A DNA stretch of 64,000 nt from Oscillospiraceae bacterium (GCA_015066365.1 SVON01000002.1:1-64000), one strand, 5' to 3'; positions 20,415 to 31,710 are shown, numbered from the stretch's first letter. Translations and numbers: made by a program. Notes: generated by a model not told the origin, from the letters alone.

Positions 20415-20494
20415 AGCACGCCTCCAAATTGCTTGAATTCGAGCACGCCGCACTACTACGAGATCGCATCAAAGAATTGCAACAAATGAAATAA
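20415..20494 (+). pseudogene. Orphan duplicate of the uvrB 3' end (UVR-domain tail [24 protein letters not shown])
   Basis: 34 bp identical to 20234-20267, then 11 mismatches in 46 bp that are synonymous except one codon (E to Q). Confidence 0.93.
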
Positions 20495-20500
20495 GTGAAA

Positions 20501-20613
20501 AGCCTCCCTCTCCGAGGGAGGTGGCACGGCGCTAGCCGTGACGGAGGGAGTTTGGTGAACCTTAACTCCCTCAGTCAGCCTTGCGGCTGACAGCTCCCTC
20601 AAAGAGGGAGCCT
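20501..20613. repeat. Composite palindromic intergenic repeat (module A 20501-20552, inverted module B 20564-20613)
   Basis: GCCTCCCTC-TCC-GAGGGAGGTGG[CACGGC..GCCGTG]ACGGAGGGAGTT ... AACTCCCTCA[GTCAGCC..GGCTGAC]AGCTCCCTC-AAA-GAGGGAGCC. Confidence 0.9.
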
Positions 20614-20648
20614 TTGACCTATCTACCGTCTGCCGAAAGGAACGTTCT

Positions 20649-23474
<2,826 letters not shown>

Positions 23475-23553
23475 GAAAGTATCCGAAAGCACTTCTTTTT
23501 CTTGCCCCCGACAAGGGGAGGCAAGCGGGTTGCTTTATCCTGTCAAATACACG

Positions 23554-23586
23554 AAAAAGGGAGCGGCGATGCCGCTCCCTTTTTTA
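23554..23586 (+). terminator. Terminator after uvrA
   Basis: AAAAAGGGAGCGGC-GAT-GCCGCTCCCTTTTTT. Confidence 0.8.
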
Positions 23587-23676
23587 TGCTGACGAAAATA
23601 ACCGTTGCATTATTTACAAATACTTAATATAATGAAAGCGAATATGCGGTATGATAGCGAAAAAGGGGGGTGCCTT

Positions 23677-24543
23677 ATGTTCGGTTACGTGCGGTTATTT
23701 AAGCCCACCATCACGATGGGCGAATACGAGCAGTATCAGGGCCTCTACTGCACCCTGTGCAAGCGGTTGGGCAAGCACTACGGTCTGCTGTCCCGCTTCA
23801 CCCTCAGCTACGATATGACCTTTCTGGCGCTGTTGGAGATGGCGCTGGCCGAGGATGGGCCGGATTTCTGCCCCGGACGGTGCAGCTTCAACCCCACCAA
23901 AAAGTGCCTGAAAGCACAGAACACCGCCGCCCTGGATCGGGCCGCCGACATCGGCACCCTGCTGACCTACTATAAGCTGCGGGACACCCTGGCCGACGAG
24001 GGCTTTGGCAAACGGCTGAAGGCCCGGCTGATGCAACCCTTTGCCGCCCATGGGCGCAAAAAGGCCGCCAAGAAACAACCGGAAATGGATAAACTGGTGG
24101 CACAGATGATGGCCCGACAGACGCAGTTGGAAGCGGAACTGACCGCCTCCATCGACCGGGCCGCCGAGCCCTTTGCCCTGATGTTACAGGAGATGGCCGC
24201 CACCGTGGCCGCCGACGACACCCAGCGGCGGGTGCTGGAACGGTTTGGGTATTGCCTGGGTCGGTGGATCTATCTCACCGACGCGGTGGACGATCTGGAC
24301 GAGGACCTAAAAAAGGGACGCTACAACCCCTATCTTCTGGCCCGCTCCCCCCAAACCGAAGAAGAGGTCAAAGCCACCCGCGCCTACGCCAAGGAGACGC
24401 TCAACGCCTGCCTGGCGGAATGCATCGCCGCTTATAATCTGTTAGAGGTATGCCGCTTTGACGGCATTCTACGCAACATACTAGAACAAGGCATGCCCCA
24501 CGTACAAAAGCGGGTCATTGCCGGAGAGGAACTGACAAAATGA
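23677..24543 (+). CDS. DUF5685-like protein
   Basis: MFGYVRLFKPTITMGEYEQYQGLYCTLCKRLGKHYGLLSRFTLSYDMTFLALL; overlaps the next gene by ATGA. Confidence 0.65.
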   Translation: MFGYVRLFKPTITMGEYEQYQGLYCTLCKRLGKHYGLLSRFTLSYDMTFLALLEMALAEDGPDFCPGRCSFNPTKKCLKAQNTAALDRAADIGTLLTYYKLRDTLADEGFGKRLKARLMQPFAAHGRKKAAKKQPEMDKLVAQMMARQTQLEAELTASIDRAAEPFALMLQEMAATVAADDTQRRVLERFGYCLGRWIYLTDAVDDLDEDLKKGRYNPYLLARSPQTEEEVKATRAYAKETLNACLAECIAAYNLLEVCRFDGILRNILEQGMPHVQKRVIAGEELTK

Positions 24544-25148
24544 GAGACCCCTATGAAGTGTTGGGCGTGGCGCCCACCGCCACCGACGACGAGGTGAAGA
24601 CCGCCTATCGCAACCTGGCGCGAAAATACCACCCCGACAACTATACCGACAATCCCCTGTCCGACCTGGCTCAGGAGAAGATGCAGGAGATCAACGAGGC
24701 CTACGACACCATCGTGCGCCTGCGCAAGCAAAGCGGCGGAGCCCAAAATCCCACCGGCTACCGCAACCCCACCGGCGGCCCCTCCAAATACGCCGACATC
24801 CGCCGGATGATCGAGCAGAACCGCATTATGGACGCAGAGATGCTGCTGGACGGTGTCCCCTCCCACGCCCGGGACGCCGAGTGGTTCTTTCTCAAGGGTA
24901 GCGTGCTGTACAAAAAGGGTTGGCTGGAGGAGTCCTTCCAGAACTTTGGCACCGCCTGCCGGATGGATCCCAATAACTTTGAATACCGTCAGGCCTACAA
25001 CCGCGTAGCCGCCAGCCGTCAGACCGGCGGTTACCGCACCGCCGGCCAGAACACCCAGGAGTGCAACTCCTGCGATATGTGCCAGACCCTCATCTGCGCC
25101 GATTGCTGCTGTGAGTGTATGGGCGGCGACTTAATTGCTTGCTGTTAA
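24540..25148 (+). CDS. J-domain (DnaJ-like) protein with Cys-rich C-terminus
   Basis: DPYEVLGVAPTATDDEVKTAYRNLARKYHPDNYTDNPL; C-terminal CNSCDMCQTLICADCCCECMGGDLIACC. Confidence 0.85.
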   Translation: MRDPYEVLGVAPTATDDEVKTAYRNLARKYHPDNYTDNPLSDLAQEKMQEINEAYDTIVRLRKQSGGAQNPTGYRNPTGGPSKYADIRRMIEQNRIMDAEMLLDGVPSHARDAEWFFLKGSVLYKKGWLEESFQNFGTACRMDPNNFEYRQAYNRVAASRQTGGYRTAGQNTQECNSCDMCQTLICADCCCECMGGDLIACC

Positions 25149-25160
25149 CGGAGTGATTTG

Positions 25161-25694
25161 ATGAAAAAACAGTCGGGCCATTTGGCCCTGGCCGGTGTGC
25201 TGTCCGCCTTGGCTCTGGTGCTGCTGCTGTTCACCTATATCCCCACCGCTACGGTGGCGCTGGCCGCTCTGGCGGCGGTGTGCGGTATCCCGGTGGTGGT
25301 GGAGCTGGGGCATAAGGCAGGGTTGGTTCACTACGCCACCGTAGCGGCGTTGGCCGCGCTGTTGGCGCTCACCGCAGAGGGTACCGGTCTGTATTTGGCC
25401 TTTTTCGGTTGGTATACGGTGCTCAAAGCCTACGTAGAAAGCCGTAATTTCCCCCGGGTCGCCGAGTGGGCGGTCAAGCTGGGGGCTTTCACCCTGGCCA
25501 TCGCCGCCTACGGCGCGGTGTGGGTGTTGCTGTTGCAGATGCCTCTGCCCACCTGGTTTGCCTGGTGGATGCTGGCTCCCTTTGGGGTGGCGGCAGAGGC
25601 CGTTTTCGTGGTGTACGACCTGGCGCTCACCGGTGTGGTGACCACCTATCACCAACGCATCCGCCCCAAGATCCGAGGGCTGTTCCGTTTCTGA
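25161..25694 (+). CDS. Polytopic integral membrane protein of unknown function
   Basis: Several hydrophobic segments (LALAGVLSALALVLLLFTYI; ATVALAALAAVCGIPVVVEL; TVAALAALLALTAEG; LAIAAYGAVWVLLLQM). Confidence 0.65.
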   Translation: MKKQSGHLALAGVLSALALVLLLFTYIPTATVALAALAAVCGIPVVVELGHKAGLVHYATVAALAALLALTAEGTGLYLAFFGWYTVLKAYVESRNFPRVAEWAVKLGAFTLAIAAYGAVWVLLLQMPLPTWFAWWMLAPFGVAAEAVFVVYDLALTGVVTTYHQRIRPKIRGLFRF

Positions 25695-25700
25695 GAAAAT

Positions 25701-25740
25701 AAAAAAATGCAAGATGCGTTGTTGCATCTTGCATTTTTTG
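25701..25740 (+). terminator. Rho-independent terminator
   Basis: AAAATGCAAGATGC-GTT-GTTGCATCTTGCATTTTTT hairpin. Confidence 0.75.
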
Positions 25741-25802
25741 TTTATATAAGGTATAATAATCTTTGTATTTTGCAAGTTTTAGGTGTCAGGAGGTAATCGG
25801 CT

Positions 25803-26684
25803 ATGCATACCACCCTTACCGGGCTGATGGAGGCCCACGCCCCCCAATTCTCCAAAGGACAACGGCGTATCGCCGATTTCATCACCGCCCACTACGACGA
25901 AGCGGCCTTTATGACCGCCGCGCGGTTGGGCGAAGAGGTGGGGGTCAGCGAGTCCACGGTGGTGCGCTTTGCCACCGAGCTGGGCTTTGACGGCTACCCC
26001 GGTCTGCAAAAGGCGTTGCAGGAGCTTATCCGCAGCAAGCTGACCATCGTGCAACGTCTAGACGTGACCCGAGCCCGGATGCAGGAGGATACTCTGCTCC
26101 GACAGGTGGCAAACAGCGACACCGCCAACATCCGCCATACCCTGGAGGAACTGGACGAAACGGTGTTTTACGATGCGGTGGACCGCATCGTAAAGGCCCG
26201 CAACGTGTACGTGTTCGGTGCCGGCAGCTGCAAGCATCTGGCCGGCTTCCTCACCCACTATCTCCAGATGCTGTTGCCCGGTCAGGTACGCCGCATCGCG
26301 GTCACCAGCCAGGCAGAAATCTTTGAAGAAATGCTGGATCTGTCCCCCGAGGACGTGGTGATCGGCATCAGCTTCCCCCGCTATTCCAAAAAGGCGGTGC
26401 AAACGACCCACTACGCCCACAGCAAAGGGGCGGGGGTCATCGCGCTGACCGACAGCGCCCTGTCCCCCATCGCCCCCTACGCCGCCGCCCTGCTCACCGC
26501 CCACAGCGATATGGCCTCGGTGGTGGACAGCCTGGTGGCTCCCTTGAGCGTCATCAACGCCCTCATCGTGGCGGTGTCCCTGCGGACGATGGACCGCACC
26601 CGCCCACGGCTGGAGGAACTCGAGCGGCTGTGGCACGGCTACGGTGTGTATCAAACCATAGAAGACGAGGGAACCAATCTATGA
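25803..26684 (+). CDS. MurR/RpiR family transcriptional regulator
   Basis: N-terminal HTH (GQRRIADFITAHYDEAAFMTAARLGEEVGVSESTVVRFATELGFDGYPGLQKAL) and SIS domain (VYVFGAGSCKHLAGFL). Confidence 0.88.
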   Translation: MHTTLTGLMEAHAPQFSKGQRRIADFITAHYDEAAFMTAARLGEEVGVSESTVVRFATELGFDGYPGLQKALQELIRSKLTIVQRLDVTRARMQEDTLLRQVANSDTANIRHTLEELDETVFYDAVDRIVKARNVYVFGAGSCKHLAGFLTHYLQMLLPGQVRRIAVTSQAEIFEEMLDLSPEDVVIGISFPRYSKKAVQTTHYAHSKGAGVIALTDSALSPIAPYAAALLTAHSDMASVVDSLVAPLSVINALIVAVSLRTMDRTRPRLEELERLWHGYGVYQTIEDEGTNL

Positions 26685-27904
26685 ACGTGTTGATCGTTGG
26701 CGGCGGTGCCGCCGGATTGATGGCCGCCGGCGCCGCCGGACGGCAGGGGCACACCGTCACGGTGGTGGAGCGCAATCCCCGCCCTGCCCGCAAGGTGATG
26801 ATCACCGGCAAAGGGCGGTGCAACGTCACCAACAACTGCTCAATCGATACCTTTATCGCCCACGTACCGGAAAATGCTCGGTTTCTATACTCCTCCCTCA
26901 ACGCCTTCTCCCCTCAGGATACGATGGCGCTGTTTGAGTCCCTGGGCGTACCGCTCAAGACCGAGCGGGGCAACCGGGTGTTCCCGGTCTCCGATAAGGC
27001 GGTGGACATCGTAGACGCCCTGGTGAACTACGCCAAAAAAGGCGGTGCCTGCTTCACAGAAGGTCGGGTCACCCAACTGGTGATAACCGACGGGGTCTGC
27101 ACCGGCGTCAAGCTGGAGGACGGCTCCACCCTGACCGCCGATCGAGTGATCGTGGCCACCGGTGGCTGTTCCTATCCCGGCACCGGCTCCACCGGCGACG
27201 GCTATGCCCTGGCCCGGCAAGCGGGTCACACCGTCATCGAGCCCCGCCCCAGTCTGGTGGCGCTCTCCTCCCCCGACCTGTTCTGTGCCACTATGCAGGG
27301 GCTCAGCCTCAAAAACTGCGGCCTGCAGGTGCGGGATAACGAGAAAAACAAGATCCTCTACTCCGATCTGGGCGAGATGCTGTTCACCCATTTCGGCGTC
27401 AGCGGTCCTATGGTGCTGTCCGCCAGCGCCCATATGCGGCAGATGCGTGCGGGTCGATACACCCTCATCATCGACTGGAAGCCGGGGCTGACCCCGGAGC
27501 AGTTGGATGCCCGCATCCTGCGGGATTTTGCCGAGCGGAGCAATATGGATCTCAGCAACGCGCTGGGCAAACTGTTGCCCCGCCTGCTGATCCCGGTGAT
27601 GCTGGAGCTGTGCCAGGTGAAACCGGTGAAAAAATGCCACGCCGTCACCCGAGAAGAACGGTTGCGGCTGGTACAGGGCATCAAGGCTATGCCGGTAGAG
27701 ATCAGCGGCTTCCGCCCCCTGTCCGAGGCCATCGTCACCGCCGGTGGCGTATCTGTAAAAGAGATAAACGCCAAAACGATGGAGTCCAAGCTGGTGCCCG
27801 GTCTGTATTTTGCCGGCGAGGTGCTGGACGTGGACGCCTACACCGGCGGGTTTAACCTGCAAATTGCTTTCTCCACCGGTCAGGCTGCCGGTAATGCTAT
27901 ATAA
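26681..27904 (+). CDS. HI0933/YhiN-like NAD(P)/FAD-dependent oxidoreductase
   Basis: VLIVGGGAAGLMAAGAAGRQGHTVTVVERNPRPARKVMITGKGRCNVTNNC; ATGA overlap with RpiR gene. Confidence 0.9.
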   Translation: MNVLIVGGGAAGLMAAGAAGRQGHTVTVVERNPRPARKVMITGKGRCNVTNNCSIDTFIAHVPENARFLYSSLNAFSPQDTMALFESLGVPLKTERGNRVFPVSDKAVDIVDALVNYAKKGGACFTEGRVTQLVITDGVCTGVKLEDGSTLTADRVIVATGGCSYPGTGSTGDGYALARQAGHTVIEPRPSLVALSSPDLFCATMQGLSLKNCGLQVRDNEKNKILYSDLGEMLFTHFGVSGPMVLSASAHMRQMRAGRYTLIIDWKPGLTPEQLDARILRDFAERSNMDLSNALGKLLPRLLIPVMLELCQVKPVKKCHAVTREERLRLVQGIKAMPVEISGFRPLSEAIVTAGGVSVKEINAKTMESKLVPGLYFAGEVLDVDAYTGGFNLQIAFSTGQAAGNAI

Positions 27905-27916
27905 GGAGTGTACGCT

Positions 27917-28588
27917 ATGAATTACGCGATCGCCATCGACGGCCCCGCCGGTGCGGGAAAAAGCACCATCGCCAAGGTGCTGGCCAAAGAACTGAAACTC
28001 ATCTACGTGGATACCGGTGCGCTGTACCGGTCCATTGGGTATTACGTCACCCGGCAGGGCATCGCCCTGGAGGACACCGAGAGCATTGTAGCGGTTCTGG
28101 ACAGTCTCAAGGTGGAACTGCGGTACGTGGACGGCATCCAGCGGGTGTTTGTCAACGGAGAGGACGTGTCGGACTACATCCGCACCCCCGCCATCTCTAT
28201 GGCTGCCTCCGCCGTCTCCGCCATCCCGGCGGTGCGGGAATACCTGCTGGCCACCCAGCGGGATATTGCCGCCCATAATTCCGTGGTGATGGACGGTCGG
28301 GACATCGGCACCGTCATCCTGCCGGATGCCAAGGTGAAGATCTTCCTCACCGCCAGTGCCGAATCCCGAGCCACCCGCCGCTTTGCGGAGCTGCAGGAGA
28401 AGGGCGACCCCGCCACCTACGAAGAGGTGCTGGCGGATATGGTCAAACGGGACTACGACGACAGCCACCGGGCCACCGCCCCGCTAAAGCAAGCGGAGGA
28501 TGCGGTGCTGGTGGACACCAGCGGTGAGACCCTGGAGCAGTCGGTGGCCCGGATGAAGGCCATCGTGCTGAAAAAACTCGCAGAATAA
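27917..28588 (+). CDS. cmk: Cytidylate kinase
   Basis: IAIDGPAGAGKSTIAKVLAKEL, YVDTGALYRSI, MDGRDIGTVILPDAKVKIFLTA. Confidence 0.96.
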   Translation: MNYAIAIDGPAGAGKSTIAKVLAKELKLIYVDTGALYRSIGYYVTRQGIALEDTESIVAVLDSLKVELRYVDGIQRVFVNGEDVSDYIRTPAISMAASAVSAIPAVREYLLATQRDIAAHNSVVMDGRDIGTVILPDAKVKIFLTASAESRATRRFAELQEKGDPATYEEVLADMVKRDYDDSHRATAPLKQAEDAVLVDTSGETLEQSVARMKAIVLKKLAE

Positions 28589-28599
28589 GAGGTGCTGTT

Positions 28600-30657
28600 A
28601 TGCCTGTGTATTTAGCCGAGAGCGCCGGCTTCTGCTTCGGCGTCAATAACGCCGTGAGCCGGGTCTATGAACTATTGGATGCCGGTGAGGCGGTGTGCAC
28701 GCTGGGCCCCATCATCCACAACCCTCAGGTGGTGGAGGAGCTGGAGCGCCGCGGGGTGTGCACCGTCACCGACCCCATCGACACCCCGGCAAACAGCGTG
28801 CTGGTGATCCGATCCCACGGCGTACCCCGGAGCGTCTACGACACCATCGCGGCACGGGGCATCCGCTATTGCGACGCCACCTGCCCCTTTGTGGCTAAGA
28901 TCCACCGCATCGTGGCAGAGCACTCCGCCGCCGGTGCCGCCGTGCTGATTGCCGGCAACCCGGACCACCCGGAGGTGCTGGGCATCCGGGGCCACGCGGT
29001 GGGACCCGCCTACATCTTCCGCACCCCGGAGGAGTTGGAAGACACCCTCTCAAGCCACCCGGAATTGGCAGAAAACCCCTGCATTATGGTGGTTCAAACC
29101 ACGTTTAATAAAAACGTTTGGAAAAAATGTGAAGAAAAAGCAAAAAAACTCTGTACAAACCTGAAAATATTTGATACAATATGCAGTGCTACTGCAAAAC
29201 GGCAGGATGAAGCCGTGGAGCTTGCACAAAAGTGCGATTTGGTAGTTATCGTCGGTGGACGAGAGAGTTCCAATACCGCCAAGCTGCGTGACGTGTGCGC
29301 CGCCTACTGTCCTACCCTGTGGGTAGAGACCGCAGACGAGCTGCCCCGTGACCGGTTTGCCCCCGGTATGACGGTCGGTCTGACCGCCGGAGCATCCACA
29401 CCGGCTGATATAATAAAGGAGGTACACACAACCATGTCTGAAATCATCAACAACAGCGAAACCCTGGAAAAAAATTATGAGGAGATGAGCTCTGAAGAGT
29501 TTGCCGCCGCTGTCGACGCAACTCTGCAGAACCCGACTGACGATAAAGTCCGCGGTCTGGTCGTTAGCATTGCGCCCAACGAGGTACAGGTCGAAGTCAT
29601 CGGCCGTAAGCAGACCGGCTACATTCCTGCTGAAGAGCTGTCCAACGACCCCAACGCCAACCCCGCCGATCTGGTGAAGGTGGGCGACGAGCTGCTGCTG
29701 CTCATCATGCGCACCAACGATCAGGAGGGCACCATTATGCTGTCCAAGCGCCGCGTCGACGCTCTGAAGGGCTGGCAGACCGTGGTGGATGCCGAGGCTG
29801 AGGGCGCCGTCCTGGATGGCGTGGTCGCCGACGTGATCAAGGGCGGCGTGCTGGTGGTCACCAACGGTGTCCGCGTGTTCGTGCCCGCTTCCCACGCCTC
29901 TGTGGGCCGCATGGAGGACCTGAGCCCCCTGAAGGGTCAGGAGGTCCAGCTGAAGATCATCGAGATCAACGATCGCCGCCGTCACGCCGTGGGCTCCATC
30001 CGTCTGGTGGCCCAGGCTGCCCGCAAGGAGCAGGAGGCTGCTTTCTGGGCTCAGGCCGAGGTCGGTCAGGAGTACACCGGTGCCGTTAAGTCTCTGACTT
30101 CCTACGGCGCGTTCGTGGACCTGGGCGGTGTGGACGGTATGGTGCACATCTCCGAGATGTCCTGGAGCCGCATCAAGCATCCCTCTGAGGTAATGAACGT
30201 GGGCGACACCGTCACCGTCTTTATCAAGGCTCTGGATGCCGAGAAGCGTAAGATTTCTCTGGGCTACCGCAAGTCTGAGGACAACCCCTGGGAGATCTTC
30301 AAGGCTCAGTATCCCATCGACTCCATCGTCTCCGCGAAGATCGTGGGCATGACCACCTTTGGTGCGTTCGCTCAGATCCTGCCCGGTATCGACGGTCTGA
30401 TCCACATCAGCCAGATCGCCAACCATCGCGTGGAGAAGCCCCAGGATGAGCTGACCGTGGGTCAGGAGGTGCAGGCTAAGATCACTGCCATCGACTACGA
30501 CCGCAAGCGCATCAGCCTGTCCATCCGCGCTCTGCTGGAGCCCGAGGCTCCCGCCGAGGAGGCCGCTGAGGCTGAGGTTGAGGATCCCGCTGAGGAGACC
30601 GCCGAGGCTGAGGTTGAGGCTCCCGCTGAGGAGACCGCCGAGGCTGTCGAGGAGTAA
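28600..30657 (+). CDS. ispH: Bifunctional 4-hydroxy-3-methylbut-2-enyl diphosphate reductase / 30S ribosomal protein S1
   Basis: IspH N-terminus (ESAGFCFGVNNAVSRVYELL, VVIVGGRESSNTAKL) fused to four S1 repeats (VDGMVHISEMSW, IDGLIHISQIA). Confidence 0.95.
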   Translation: MPVYLAESAGFCFGVNNAVSRVYELLDAGEAVCTLGPIIHNPQVVEELERRGVCTVTDPIDTPANSVLVIRSHGVPRSVYDTIAARGIRYCDATCPFVAKIHRIVAEHSAAGAAVLIAGNPDHPEVLGIRGHAVGPAYIFRTPEELEDTLSSHPELAENPCIMVVQTTFNKNVWKKCEEKAKKLCTNLKIFDTICSATAKRQDEAVELAQKCDLVVIVGGRESSNTAKLRDVCAAYCPTLWVETADELPRDRFAPGMTVGLTAGASTPADIIKEVHTTMSEIINNSETLEKNYEEMSSEEFAAAVDATLQNPTDDKVRGLVVSIAPNEVQVEVIGRKQTGYIPAEELSNDPNANPADLVKVGDELLLLIMRTNDQEGTIMLSKRRVDALKGWQTVVDAEAEGAVLDGVVADVIKGGVLVVTNGVRVFVPASHASVGRMEDLSPLKGQEVQLKIIEINDRRRHAVGSIRLVAQAARKEQEAAFWAQAEVGQEYTGAVKSLTSYGAFVDLGGVDGMVHISEMSWSRIKHPSEVMNVGDTVTVFIKALDAEKRKISLGYRKSEDNPWEIFKAQYPIDSIVSAKIVGMTTFGAFAQILPGIDGLIHISQIANHRVEKPQDELTVGQEVQAKITAIDYDRKRISLSIRALLEPEAPAEEAAEAEVEDPAEETAEAEVEAPAEETAEAVEE
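29152..29180 (+). promoter_or_regulatory. Candidate internal promoter within the ispH part of ispH-rpsA
   Basis: TGTACA (29152-29157), N17, extended -10 TGATACAAT (TACAAT 29175-29180), in an AT-rich patch. Confidence 0.5.
29416..29436 (+). promoter_or_regulatory. Internal Shine-Dalgarno plus in-frame ATG for a separate S1 product
   Basis: AAAGGAGGTACACACAACCATG; ATG 29434 is in frame and starts MSEIINNSETLEKNYEEMSSEE. Confidence 0.65.
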
Positions 30658-30673
30658 TTCCCAAGTTTTTAAG

Positions 30674-30708
30674 AAAACCGACCCTGTGAAAACAGGGTCG
30701 GTTTTTTT
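30674..30708 (+). terminator. Terminator after ispH-rpsA
   Basis: AAAACCGACCCTGT-GAAA-ACAGGGTCGGTTTTTTT. Confidence 0.87.
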
Positions 30709-30852
30709 GCGTTCTTTTTTACACTGTCCGGTTTATCGGTCATTGGTGGCGGTATACTAAAAACACCACCAAAAACACCACCGCCACTTTACCACCCCCC
30801 AGCCCATCCAGCCCCCAAAAGCCGTCCACCCGACCTCTCATCCGACAAAAAC

Positions 30853-30944
30853 CGAACATTTTTTCGATTTTTTCAAAAAAACACTTGATTTTCCAGAAAA
30901 AGGCTGTATAATGAAAATAGAACAGTTGTTCGGAACAGTTGTTC
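30853..30944 (+). promoter_or_regulatory. Promoter with one upstream and two downstream LexA-like boxes
   Basis: CGAACATTTTTTCG (30853-30866); TTGATT (30885-30890) N16 TATAAT (30907-30912); GAACAGTTGTTC at 30920-30931 and 30933-30944. Confidence 0.7.
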
Positions 30945-30966
30945 TTTTCCGAAGGAGGAATGCATT

Positions 30967-31326
30967 ATGTTGAGTTTTGTGATGAATATTCTGCTGGCCG
31001 CGCTGGCCGTTATGATGATGAGCAAGGGTCGCTACGGCGCCACCCGCCAGATGGCGGTGGTGCCGCTGGGCGCCGCCGTGCTGGACACCCTCACCTTTGG
31101 GGCGGTGACCCCCTCTATGACCCCCGGTCTGTCTGCCCTGCTGGTGGTGCTGCAGGTGGTGATCCTGGTCTCCGGTGCCCTGGTGCTGCACCGGGACCGG
31201 GTGCGTGCCCGGAACAAGCAGGCCCGCCGAGTCCGTCGCCGGGAGCTGGAGCGCTCCCGCGCCGCTTTTGAGCAGGCGTTGGAACAGCAGAGCCGGGTAG
31301 CAGCCCGCCAGCGCGTCTGCGCCTAA
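30967..31326 (+). CDS. Small membrane protein with basic C-terminus, putatively SOS-regulated
   Basis: 119 aa; hydrophobic segments LSFVMNILLAALAVMMM and LSALLVVLQVVILVSGALVL, then Arg/Glu/Gln-rich tail; SD AAGGAGG. Confidence 0.65.
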   Translation: MLSFVMNILLAALAVMMMSKGRYGATRQMAVVPLGAAVLDTLTFGAVTPSMTPGLSALLVVLQVVILVSGALVLHRDRVRARNKQARRVRRRELERSRAAFEQALEQQSRVAARQRVCA

Positions 31327-31339
31327 TTTCACATAACGG

Positions 31340-31368
31340 TTGACAAAATCCGCCTTTTGCGGTAAACT
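31340..31368 (+). promoter_or_regulatory. SigA-type promoter of rnpB
   Basis: TTGACA (31340-31345), N17, TAAACT (31363-31368). Confidence 0.8.
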
Positions 31369-31374
31369 AATTGC

Positions 31375-31710
31375 CTGAGTGAGCTGAACAGCCGCGCACA
31401 TCCCGTATGTGTGAGGAAAGTCCGAGCTTCACAGGGCAGGATAACGGCTAACGGCCGCCGGGGGTGACCCTAGGGAAAGTGCAACAGAAATATACCGCCT
31501 ATGATTTCATAGGTAAGGGTGGAAAGGCGAGGTAAGAGCTCACCGGCACGTTGGAGACAACGTGGCCCTGCAAACCCTATCCGAAGCAACGCCGACCGGA
31601 GCGATACATCGGCCCGATGTGCTCCAACGGGCGGCTTGAGCCGTCTGGCAACAGGCGGCCTAGATAGATGGCTGTTCACGACAGAACTCGGCTTACAGGC
31701 TCACTCAACC
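31375..31710 (+). ncRNA. rnpB: RNase P RNA (class A)
   Basis: GAGGAAAGTCCGAGCT, CAGGGCAGGATAACGGCTAACGGCCGCCGGGGGTGACC, AGGGAAAGTGCAACAGAAA, TAGATAGATGGCTGTTCACGACAGAACTCGGCTTACAG; terminal GAGTGAGC pairs with GCTCACTC. Confidence 0.95.

Noticed and set aside
20415-20494. Second uvrB tail as a separate small gene
   Set aside because: No start codon or RBS in frame; better explained as a displaced gene end.
28600-30657. IspH-S1 fusion as a novel fusion
   Set aside because: This fusion is already well known in Clostridia; only the internal signals are reported as findings.
30735-30806. GTGGCGGT/ACCGCCAC inverted repeat with internal AAAAACACCACC direct repeats
   Set aside because: Short, low-complexity, and no second copy seen; likely chance in a Pro/His-codon-like C-rich spacer.
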